Below, piece after piece: positions 1 through 5,818 of a DNA stretch of 5,818 nt. The translations under genes and the position numbers were made by a program. Origin of the DNA: Microcaldota archaeon (lineage in GTDB: Archaea; Micrarchaeota; Micrarchaeia; Anstonellales; Bilamarchaeaceae); the NCBI GenBank assembly GCA_030668565.1, contig DAOVFD010000065.1:1-5818 (forward strand). Direction: 5' to 3'. How positions within the stretch are numbered: the first letter of the stretch is position 1; each line of letters starts with the position of its first letter. The notes under the pieces were generated by a model. That model ran no database searches and was not told the DNA's origin. It saw only the letters and a program-made list of their open reading frames with translations.

Positions 1-1
1 A

Positions 2-2110
2 CAGGAAACAGCCGTAAAACTTTTTATCAAATATCTCACAGAGTACATTCCCTATTCTAACAAGGAATTCGAAAAAGAACTGGTGCCACTTGAGGGTCTG
101 AGTGCTGATGGCCTGAGGCCTGAAAAGGACGGCAAACTTCTGGGAAAACTTAATCGGGAAATAGTCTTTGCTTCATTGCTTTACTTAAGAAGGTACTACG
201 GGGTAATGGAAGGGGGAAAGAAAAACAAAGAGATAATAATCTTCGAGGTAGAGCCGAAAATCAAGGTTGTACCGAAAAAACCAGTCGTTCCAAAGAAGGT
301 TAAAAAGAAACCTAAGGTCAAGAAGAAACCCAAACCCCTGGTAGAAAAATATACGCCTGAAGAAAAAAAGAAAATAGAGACCCTTCTAACCGGGCTTTTC
401 AAACTAGAAAAAGAATCGGCATCCTATCTCAAAAAACTCGACAAATTACGTTCAGAGTGGGGAGTATCTAAGTTTATATCAGATGAGGAATTCATTGCAC
501 AGACAATGTTTGCAAATGGAGCTCAAGGAGAAAAGATGAAGAAACTTCTATCGGAAGTTAATGCTTTATCTAAGAAAGCAAAAAAAATCTTCAAAGAAAT
601 AAGAAAAGCGGAGAAAGAATTGGATGTAACTTTTGGAAACATAAAAAGTTTTGCGCGGTCAAAGGCGTATCTGGCAGCATGGGGAGCGTTAATCAACACC
701 GCGAAGGAACTCTACAATCAGAAATTGGCAGATTATACTTCTTTAACCAAACCACCGGTTCCTACAATTTCAGCACAAAAAGGACCGGTAATACCACCAG
801 AATACAGGCCACCGCTCATGGAATTATTCCCGACAACTTCGGAGCTTCTTATCTATGGTCCTGGGCCTGTTTATCTGGATTCCTCTGTGGGTTCGCATCC
901 TGTTAACAAAAGCACCCTTGAACTCTTTCGTGCCATAGAAGCAGGTAAGGTCAAACCATACGAAGGGTTGGAAAAAATACTTCCAGCAACACCCAAAGAG
1001 TTTATAGAGTTTATACCACTTATCGGACCGACCGTAATAATTGTGAGTGCTGGTTATGAGATGAAAAAAGTCGGGCCAAATAAAGAAAATGTCCTTCATC
1101 TTGTTCTCGGCGTTGGTGTTTTGGCGCTTGATGTCTGGTTTATTGGTGGGGCCGCGGCGAAAGCAGGAGCCAGATTATTGGGAAGAGACGTAGGTATAAG
1201 ACTGATAGAAGAAAAGGCTACGGGCAAAATAGTTACATCTGCTGAAGAGGATGTTCTGCTTAAGGCAATGACCAGTCTTAAAAAAAATGAGGCAGAACAA
1301 TTCCTTAAAATCGCAAGTAAAAAAGGTACAGCCAATGTAACCTACGAGCTTTCAATTTTTGCAGAATTGCATGGAGTGAAAGGGGAAATAACGGAAGATG
1401 TTCTGCGTGCCTATCTTAAATTTGGCATTGAACCCCTGCCGTTTGTGAGCAAGACTACGATAGGAAAAACCTGGAAGTGGTTCAAAGCACCTACAAAAGA
1501 GAAGGCAAGAAAACAACTGCTCAAGGAGTTCTATGTGGAACTGAATCACAGCCTTGATTACGGTGTAATGAAATCACTCGGAAACTCGATTAAGGTGCTT
1601 CCGCCAAAAATGCAGAAAAATGCATTGAATTCGGTTTTTTACTCTGCGATGACTTTCAGGAAAGGACCGCAGAGGGCGCTTCTGGATTATGTTACCAAAA
1701 ACAAGAATGGATGGAAAATCATATCTGATAAAATTTCTAAGAAAGTTGCCGTATATGAAGCTGAAGGAGTGGCACTTAAGGAAGGTGAAAGCATTGTTGG
1801 AAAAGCCACCAAAGATATACTTGCAGAAATGTTCCCAAAATACGGGATTGCGTATGCGGAAACAGCATTGATTCCATGGATAGAAGCGGGTGCATATATT
1901 GGTGGGGGCCATGTCATACTTGCAGGACTTGGAGGAGCCTTAGGATTTATTTCAAAGAAGTACCAGGAATTCGAGGAGATATACAATAATTCCAAGGCCA
2001 TGAAAGAAGCAATAGAGAACTCAAAGGTTTCAAAGCCAATAACCAATGAGGACGACGCCCTCGTCGAATTCGGCAAAATAGCGGGAATTGTCCATGAAGA
2101 AGCCGAATAG
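2..2110 (+). CDS. Large lysine-rich protein with internal hydrophobic segments, 5'-partial, function unknown
   Basis: Not recognised as a named family. The frame is open from the first complete codon at base 2, giving about 702 residues and ending in TAG at 2108-2110. A GTG at base 83 could be proposed as the start, but the 27 codons before it contain no stop, read as ordinary charged helical protein, and no ribosome-binding site precedes the GTG, so the true start probably lies upstream of the window. In order the protein shows: a helical N-terminal part; a Pro/Lys/Val linker (254-340); a long Lys/Glu-rich helical stretch, possibly coiled coil (about 350-735); a proline-rich segment (about 746-830); two hydrophobic segments (1001-1055 and 1091-1159); a long helical region; a glycine-rich hydrophobic segment (1871-1951); and an acidic C-terminus. 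I see no cysteine. It is followed after 45 bases by another large lysine-rich membrane-type protein, suggesting a shared assembly. No catalytic motif is visible. The coding call is firm; the role is unknown. Confidence 0.85.
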   Translation, partial: QETAVKLFIKYLTEYIPYSNKEFEKELVPLEGLSADGLRPEKDGKLLGKLNREIVFASLLYLRRYYGVMEGGKKNKEIIIFEVEPKIKVVPKKPVVPKKVKKKPKVKKKPKPLVEKYTPEEKKKIETLLTGLFKLEKESASYLKKLDKLRSEWGVSKFISDEEFIAQTMFANGAQGEKMKKLLSEVNALSKKAKKIFKEIRKAEKELDVTFGNIKSFARSKAYLAAWGALINTAKELYNQKLADYTSLTKPPVPTISAQKGPVIPPEYRPPLMELFPTTSELLIYGPGPVYLDSSVGSHPVNKSTLELFRAIEAGKVKPYEGLEKILPATPKEFIEFIPLIGPTVIIVSAGYEMKKVGPNKENVLHLVLGVGVLALDVWFIGGAAAKAGARLLGRDVGIRLIEEKATGKIVTSAEEDVLLKAMTSLKKNEAEQFLKIASKKGTANVTYELSIFAELHGVKGEITEDVLRAYLKFGIEPLPFVSKTTIGKTWKWFKAPTKEKARKQLLKEFYVELNHSLDYGVMKSLGNSIKVLPPKMQKNALNSVFYSAMTFRKGPQRALLDYVTKNKNGWKIISDKISKKVAVYEAEGVALKEGESIVGKATKDILAEMFPKYGIAYAETALIPWIEAGAYIGGGHVILAGLGGALGFISKKYQEFEEIYNNSKAMKEAIENSKVSKPITNEDDALVEFGKIAGIVHEEAE
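254..340 (+). other. Pro/Lys/Val linker in the first protein
   Basis: These 29 codons contain 14 lysines, 7 prolines and 6 valines and little else, in repeating PKK, VKKK and PKV patterns. This composition is typical of extended, non-globular linkers such as those of TonB-like proteins or of regions that bind acidic surfaces or nucleic acid. Here it separates a short N-terminal helical part from the long charged helical region. The composition is seen directly; the linker role is inferred. Confidence 0.7.
1001..1159 (+). other. Pair of hydrophobic segments, possible membrane hairpin, in the first protein
   Basis: Two hydrophobic stretches lie close together. The first (1001-1055) is rich in Ile, Val and Phe and contains the string IPLIGP. 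The second (1091-1159) is a 23-residue run of Val, Leu, Gly and Ala containing one Asp and ending in GGAAA. They are separated by about 12 residues with several Lys and Glu. This could be a transmembrane helical hairpin, or a hydrophobic hairpin buried in a soluble fold as in some toxins. The sequence alone does not decide between these. Confidence 0.6.
1871..1951 (+). other. Glycine-rich hydrophobic segment near the C-terminus of the first protein
   Basis: This 27-residue stretch has nine glycines mixed with Ile, Leu, Ala and Val, with a single Glu and a single His. It includes GGGH and LGGALG. It is flanked by charged helical sequence, with Lys-Lys directly after it. Glycine-rich hydrophobic helices of this type often pack tightly in membranes or act as membrane-inserting peptides. 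Membrane insertion is inferred from composition only. Confidence 0.5.
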
Positions 2111-2114
2111 TTGG

Positions 2115-2140
2115 TATTAAAAATGTTTAAAATCTAATAT
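2115..2140 (+). promoter_or_regulatory. Weak promoter-like AT-rich stretch before the large gene
   Basis: The 45-base gap holds TATTAAAAAT (2115-2124) and TTTAAAAT (2126-2133), both resembling archaeal TATA boxes. TTGGTA (2111-2116) and TAATAT (2135-2140), 18 bases apart, also loosely resemble bacterial -35 and -10 boxes. In either model transcription would start at or within the ribosome-binding site at 2145-2150 or downstream of it, leaving little or no leader. Read-through transcription from the preceding gene is therefore at least as likely. Confidence 0.2.
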
Positions 2141-2144
2141 ATAT

Positions 2145-2150
2145 GGTGAT
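2145..2150 (+). promoter_or_regulatory. Ribosome-binding site of the large gene
   Basis: GGTGAT is fully complementary to AUCACC in the 3' tail of archaeal 16S rRNA and lies 5 bases before the ATG at 2156. Its own TGA (2147-2149) is an in-frame stop for the large gene, so no longer N-terminus is possible. Together these fix the start of that gene at 2156. Confidence 0.85.
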
Positions 2151-2155
2151 TTAAT

Positions 2156-5100
2156 ATGGCAAAATCTGCTCAAGCTACAAGAAAGAAAAAGAAGCCGCTC
2201 ACTAGGTTGGAAAAAGAGATATTAACCCAGAGAAAGAGGCTGGCCAGGGAAGAGGCAAAAAGGACGGCCGTTCCGAGATTTAAGACAGTCAAATGGGGAG
2301 AAAAACAGAGATTAAGTACGACTGAAGAAATAACGAAGCAAATTGAGGGTATAAAGGGTCTTCCCTCACCCAAGAGTCCGCAAGAGTATAAAGAGCGAAA
2401 GAAGCTAGGGGAGCAACTTCAAAAAGACTTGGAAAAGGCAAAGAAAATAGAAGCAGGAGAAGCAGCGAAGATAATGAAGGCTGGTGAGGGAATAAAAAAC
2501 CCAACCGCACATTTGGACATAATTCTTGAGGAATGCATCGATACTCTTACAGACAAGAAAAAAGTACCGAATGATAATGTAATTAAGATAATGAATAAGA
2601 TGGTGAAGATTATTGATGCAAAGGAAACCCCCCAAGAACTCAGAGAGACATTGGGTGTCCTTCTCAAGAAACTGGCTGCTCACAGACCGGATGCGTTCAT
2701 TGAAATTGCCAAAGATGCTGCAAAGGGAAAAGCCGATAAGACCACGATGAGAGTCGTTGAAATTGTTGGAAATGCACTTAACCCCAACATAGACCTTAAA
2801 TTGCAGTTCAAACAGATCAGAGAGGGTGCGGAGATAACAAAAAGCGAAATGATGGATATTTTGAGGGCGATCGAACACGATCCTACGGCTGCTTTTGAAC
2901 TTAAGGAAGTAAACCGCCTTCTTAAGGTTAACATGGCAAAGGTTCCCCAGGCACAGAAAGTTGCTCTTCTGTTGGAACTTCACTATGGTAATGTTGTTAG
3001 CGCCGACCATCTTATATTTATAGAGAAGGAGATAGCACAGACAAAGGCTACAGATATGCTTGGGCAGAAATATTTCGCTTATGCAGAAGCCTTTAACGAA
3101 GCATTCGGAAAGGCCCCGGTAAATACTGAAGATATGCTGCTCAAAATGGCTCAGAGTAAAAAAGGAAAGGAGGCAATTCTGGCAGACTACTCGGAAAAGG
3201 AGGCAAAAATTCTGCTTAACAAAATCAAAAAAGCAAACACTTATGATGAACTCATAAAAAGCCTCACGGAAGGAGAAAAAATTCCTGATTTCCAGAAAAA
3301 ATTCGCGGATATGCTGAAAGACATGAAGAAATTTGCAACCAAAAACGCTGGGCTGGCCGATGCCCTGGAAGTTCTAAAGTTGGTTGCAGATACCAAGGCA
3401 GGACTTGTACAACAGAACGTTAAAGCCTCTGGAGAAATTGCAAAGAAAAACAAGGCTCTTGCAGCAATCTATGGGGTATACAACAGATTGGCGGCAGTAC
3501 CCTGGATTTCTCACCTACTTCATTTAGTGCCTGGAGGAAAAGCTAAAGACATAGTAAAAGCTCTCAAAAAGGAGACAAAGGTCTCTATGAAAGGGGATAA
3601 GCCGATTGTAAAGGTAAAGGGTCGTGAATGGGGGAAAGGCCTTGGTCTTATCGGAGCGCAACTGATAGCACTTACTGTTTGGGTTGCTGTTGCCGGTTAC
3701 TTCTTCTATTATAAACCCAAAAAACAGGCAGAGAAGATGATGAAGGAGATGAGGAGTGCCTTTAAGGAGATGACCGGCTGGGACATGTCTAGAGAGGATG
3801 CCGAGAAGCTTGCTAAACAGGGGCCAGACGGATTAACTGCCTTCCTTCTGCTTCTTGGTTACTTCAAGGAAAGAGAAGTAAAAGAAATCGGAGAACCCAC
3901 AAATGCCAAATACCTGAAAGATGAATTGTTAACTGCTAATTATCAGTATACTACAGACAAAGGAATATTCATCGAGAAAAAGAATGCCGCAATAATATTC
4001 AAGGAGCTTGCCGACGCCCTGGACGAGGAACTCATAACAGAAGAGGGCTTGCTTAAAGGACCGCCAAAAAAAGGAAAAATATACAAGAGTGTAGAAAAAC
4101 TGGTTGCAGCCAAAATAGATGAATGGGAAGAAAAGAGACTTATAGTTCCTATGGGAAAAGTATATGTAGAGTACTATTGTGAGAAGGTCTGGAAACTCAG
4201 CAAGGAACACAAAGATTATCTTATAGGAAATCCAAAACTTTTCGTGGAAATATGGGGGAAAGTTAAGGGCGGAAGTTTACCCCGTGCATTTATAGACGAT
4301 TATGTGGCCGCTAAGATCGAGGGCACCGATCTGCCTACAGAACTTACAAATCCTTTTGAAATAAATTCTTTGATGGACGTTTATGATCAGCACGTACTAT
4401 ACAATTCAAAATACGAAAAAGGTTTCGAAAAAATGTTTGACTCATACATTATAGACTTAGATGCTCAGAAGAACCTGAACTCCTTCATGCTCGCAGGTGA
4501 TGAGCTTGTTTATGGTAGCATAGCCCAGTTGGCCAAGGATACTGCAAGCCCGCCAAAACCAAAGATGGAATCAATAACCATACCTCACAAAGCAATCAAA
4601 GAAATAACTGACGAAGGTGACATAATAATACCTAACGGGTTGATTAGAGGAATAGACAGCAAAACAGGAGATTTGCTTGTAGTTTCACCGTTCAAAAAAC
4701 CAGGAATCCTAGTGATACCGAAGAAAATGATAAAAGCAATAAACAAAAAGGGAGATGCGAAGCTGTCAGGCGACTATGTTCTTGAGCATACCGGAGAGGG
4801 CGACATAATAACAGTGGAGTTTAAATTCAAGGCAAATGTACCTGTCTCGGCGAGGGATGTGAACAACGGGAAGAATTACATTGTTGCCGATGATTTCCTT
4901 GCTAAGTTAGACTCAAGATTTTTCAACGACCCTGAGGTGGTAAAAATTATCCTGAAATATTCAAAATTCGAGGGTAAGAAATCAAAGGGAATATGGAAAT
5001 GGATAAAGGATAATTACAATAAATTCGAAAGATATGACGGAAAATCTTATTTATATGATACAGTAAAGTATCTTATGACAGTAGAATATATATTTAAGGA

Positions 5101-5701
5101 TGCGGGCAACGACTACGAAAGAATCTACAAAATACTGGACAACCAGAAAAAGAAGTTCGGTCCCAAAAAGAAGGGAGGAAAAGGGTGGTACAATCCAAAC
5201 CTGAACAAAAAAGGACTAAAGAGCATTCCACGCAGTCTCTTTAGCAGGGGCGGAACAGTAGCAGCAATATCAAAGGTAACAATACTACCCGAGACACTTA
5301 AGAAATCTAAAAAGCTTAAGAAGACTCTTATGGAAGGTTACATACCCATTGAAGAGGACTACGATAAATTGGTAAAAAAATATGGAAAGGAGAAAGTAGA
5401 TGCAGCAATCGACATATTTGTAACTGTTTTTATTAACGGCTACTATATAACTCTGCAAACCACACCAGTGGATAAGGAGAAACTGGAGGCATATCTAAAC
5501 AATTTCGAAAAGGTGGGGATAGCAATACTGGATAAAGATATGAAGGAGGCGGATTCCAAAAAGCCCAAGGACGAACAGTTATATGCAGACAGGGAGATCG
5601 GTGAGCCCGTCATTGAAGATGGCTCTGAACTTGCAGCGTGGGTACTCGAAACGACCTCGAAAAATCTAGGAGGGAAAAAAGGTAAGAAGAAATCCAAATA
5701 G
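2156..5701 (+). CDS. Giant lysine-rich protein (1181 aa) with a central transmembrane helix, function unknown
   Basis: Not recognised as a named family. The start at ATG 2156 is set by a GGTGAT site 5 bases upstream and an in-frame TGA at 2147; the stop is TAG. Visible order: a strongly basic N-terminus (residues 1-40, with KKKK at 10-13); charged helical sequence; paired amphipathic helices that resemble an alpha-solenoid (about 119-298); more helices; a hydrophobic stretch (about 434-459); one clear transmembrane helix (about 496-519) followed by KPKK; a hydrophobic patch at 560-570; a mixed alpha/beta half; a three-copy IPxx-hydrophobic-IK motif (809-867); a Lys/Gly-rich segment (998-1010); and a basic tail ending KKGKKKSK. 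Only two cysteines are seen. There is no N-terminal signal peptide, so the membrane helix would act as an internal anchor. Positive charge flanks it on both sides, so topology is unclear. Its neighbours suggest a membrane- or particle-associated structural role, which is inference. No enzyme motif is apparent. Confidence 0.93.
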   Translation: MAKSAQATRKKKKPLTRLEKEILTQRKRLAREEAKRTAVPRFKTVKWGEKQRLSTTEEITKQIEGIKGLPSPKSPQEYKERKKLGEQLQKDLEKAKKIEAGEAAKIMKAGEGIKNPTAHLDIILEECIDTLTDKKKVPNDNVIKIMNKMVKIIDAKETPQELRETLGVLLKKLAAHRPDAFIEIAKDAAKGKADKTTMRVVEIVGNALNPNIDLKLQFKQIREGAEITKSEMMDILRAIEHDPTAAFELKEVNRLLKVNMAKVPQAQKVALLLELHYGNVVSADHLIFIEKEIAQTKATDMLGQKYFAYAEAFNEAFGKAPVNTEDMLLKMAQSKKGKEAILADYSEKEAKILLNKIKKANTYDELIKSLTEGEKIPDFQKKFADMLKDMKKFATKNAGLADALEVLKLVADTKAGLVQQNVKASGEIAKKNKALAAIYGVYNRLAAVPWISHLLHLVPGGKAKDIVKALKKETKVSMKGDKPIVKVKGREWGKGLGLIGAQLIALTVWVAVAGYFFYYKPKKQAEKMMKEMRSAFKEMTGWDMSREDAEKLAKQGPDGLTAFLLLLGYFKEREVKEIGEPTNAKYLKDELLTANYQYTTDKGIFIEKKNAAIIFKELADALDEELITEEGLLKGPPKKGKIYKSVEKLVAAKIDEWEEKRLIVPMGKVYVEYYCEKVWKLSKEHKDYLIGNPKLFVEIWGKVKGGSLPRAFIDDYVAAKIEGTDLPTELTNPFEINSLMDVYDQHVLYNSKYEKGFEKMFDSYIIDLDAQKNLNSFMLAGDELVYGSIAQLAKDTASPPKPKMESITIPHKAIKEITDEGDIIIPNGLIRGIDSKTGDLLVVSPFKKPGILVIPKKMIKAINKKGDAKLSGDYVLEHTGEGDIITVEFKFKANVPVSARDVNNGKNYIVADDFLAKLDSRFFNDPEVVKIILKYSKFEGKKSKGIWKWIKDNYNKFERYDGKSYLYDTVKYLMTVEYIFKDAGNDYERIYKILDNQKKKFGPKKKGGKGWYNPNLNKKGLKSIPRSLFSRGGTVAAISKVTILPETLKKSKKLKKTLMEGYIPIEEDYDKLVKKYGKEKVDAAIDIFVTVFINGYYITLQTTPVDKEKLEAYLNNFEKVGIAILDKDMKEADSKKPKDEQLYADREIGEPVIEDGSELAAWVLETTSKNLGGKKGKKKSK
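3641..3712 (+). other. Central transmembrane helix of the large protein
   Basis: Residues about 496-519 form an uncharged hydrophobic run (Leu, Ile, Ala, Val, Trp) ending in the aromatic cluster YFFYY and followed by KPKK, a classic membrane-interface pattern. The preceding residues are also basic. It divides the protein into a helical N-terminal half of about 495 residues and a C-terminal portion of about 660 residues. Confidence 0.8.
4580..4756 (+). repeat. Three-copy short protein motif in the large protein
   Basis: Three related units occur at residues 809-822 (IPHKAIKEITDEGD), 825-839 (IPNGLIRGIDSKTGD) and 854-867 (IPKKMIKAINKKGD). They share Ile-Pro, two variable residues, a hydrophobic residue, Ile-Lys/Arg, x, Ile, and a Gly-Asp close to the end. 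The first two are adjacent; a beta-like insertion separates the third. A partial echo (GEGD) follows at 880-883. The strand-turn pattern loosely recalls PRC-barrel or other small beta-barrel domains, but I cannot assign a family. The repetition is at protein level; the DNA copies are diverged. Confidence 0.65.
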
Positions 5702-5706
5702 GTGAG
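5701..5706 (+). promoter_or_regulatory. Ribosome-binding site of the third gene, touching the upstream stop codon
   Basis: GGTGAG begins on the last base of the TAG stop (5699-5701) of the large gene. The GGTGA core (5701-5705) lies 4 bases before ATG 5710. The arrangement favours translational coupling, with ribosomes ending on the large gene reinitiating on the next one. Confidence 0.75.
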
Positions 5707-5709
5707 ATT

Positions 5710-5818
5710 ATGGTTAATGTAACTCTGAATAAAAAAGGAAACATCGTTGTTAAAGGTTATACTACAAATGTTGTGGTTTCCCCAGCTGATTCTCTTTCTG
5801 CAATAGAATCCAAGTTGA
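5710..5818 (+). CDS. Start of a third gene, 3'-partial, function unknown
   Basis: An ATG at 5710, preceded by a good GGTGA site, opens a frame of 36 complete codons that runs off the window end without a stop. An in-frame TAA at 5683 and the placement of the site make this ATG the best start. The visible protein begins MVNVTLNKKGNIVVKGY and continues with VVVSP and a short helical SLSAIESKL stretch. The alternating hydrophobic pattern suggests beta strands at the N-terminus rather than a signal peptide. It is less lysine-dense than the two genes before it. It lies only 8 bases after the large gene and probably belongs to the same operon. Too little is visible to suggest a function. Confidence 0.7.
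   Translation, partial: MVNVTLNKKGNIVVKGYTTNVVVSPADSLSAIESKL

Noticed and set aside
679..906. 75-codon + strand open frame inside the first gene
   Set aside because: It overlaps the first gene in another frame, with low-quality Thr/Cys/Trp-rich protein and no ribosome-binding site.
1280..1287. Run of eight A residues (also at 580-587) as a possible slippery frameshift site
   Set aside because: Such runs are expected from AAA lysine codons in this lysine-rich gene. The main frame continues uninterrupted and there is no overlapping frame to shift into.
2051..2065. Small hairpin GACGA-CGCCC-TCGTC
   Set aside because: It is only a 5-bp stem, inside the coding sequence 43 bases before the stop, with no following T-run. 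It is not a convincing terminator or regulatory structure.
2108..2110. TAG stops ending both long genes, as possible pyrrolysine or read-through codons
   Set aside because: Read-through would add only 8 codons after the first gene (TAA at 2135) and 6 after the second (TAA at 5720), and there is no supporting structure or pyrrolysine gene in view.
2405..3010. 201-codon open frame on the minus strand inside the large gene
   Set aside because: It lies wholly antisense to a well-supported gene, and its Phe/Cys/Leu-rich composition is what results from reading a Lys/Glu-rich gene backwards. The other minus-strand frames look the same.
5158..5187. Lys/Gly-rich segment considered as a nucleotide-binding P-loop
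   Set aside because: It reads FGPKKKGGKG and lacks the GxxxxGK[ST] spacing and a preceding beta strand, so composition alone explains the resemblance.

Overview
The window carries three consecutive genes on the + strand and almost no non-coding DNA: a long gene cut at its 5' end by the window edge (open from base 2 to 2110), a very large complete gene (2156-5701, 1181 aa), and the first 36 codons of a third gene (from 5710, running off the 3' edge). I do not recognise any of the three proteins as a named family, and no tRNA, rRNA, CRISPR array, transposase or integrase is visible.

The host looks archaeal, possibly an uncultured lineage or an archaeal mobile element, but this is inference. 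The DNA is moderately AT-rich, the arginine codons I checked at the start of the large gene are all AGA/AGG, ATA is common for isoleucine, and the two visible ribosome-binding sites are GGTGA(T) placed 4-5 bases before ATG, matching the 3' end of archaeal 16S rRNA. A bacterial origin cannot be excluded, since GGTGA also works there. No marker gene fixes the lineage.

Layout: bases 2-2110 encode a lysine-rich protein with a Pro/Lys/Val linker, a long charged helical section, a proline-rich stretch, a pair of hydrophobic segments in the middle and a glycine-rich hydrophobic segment near the C-terminus. Bases 2111-2155 are a short AT-rich gap with a clear ribosome-binding site and only weak promoter-like sequence. 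Bases 2156-5701 encode a protein with highly basic ends, a helical, solenoid-like N-terminal half, one strong transmembrane helix near residues 496-519, and a mixed alpha/beta C-terminal half with a three-copy short motif. The third gene starts 8 bases after the stop, and its ribosome-binding site touches that stop codon.

The genes appear to form one transcription unit. The two large products share unusual traits: very high lysine, almost no cysteine (none in the first, two in the second), no apparent N-terminal signal peptide in the complete one, and internal rather than terminal membrane segments. The simplest reading is that they are partners in a membrane-associated or particle-associated assembly of unknown function. 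A virus structural or cell-envelope module is possible but unproven.
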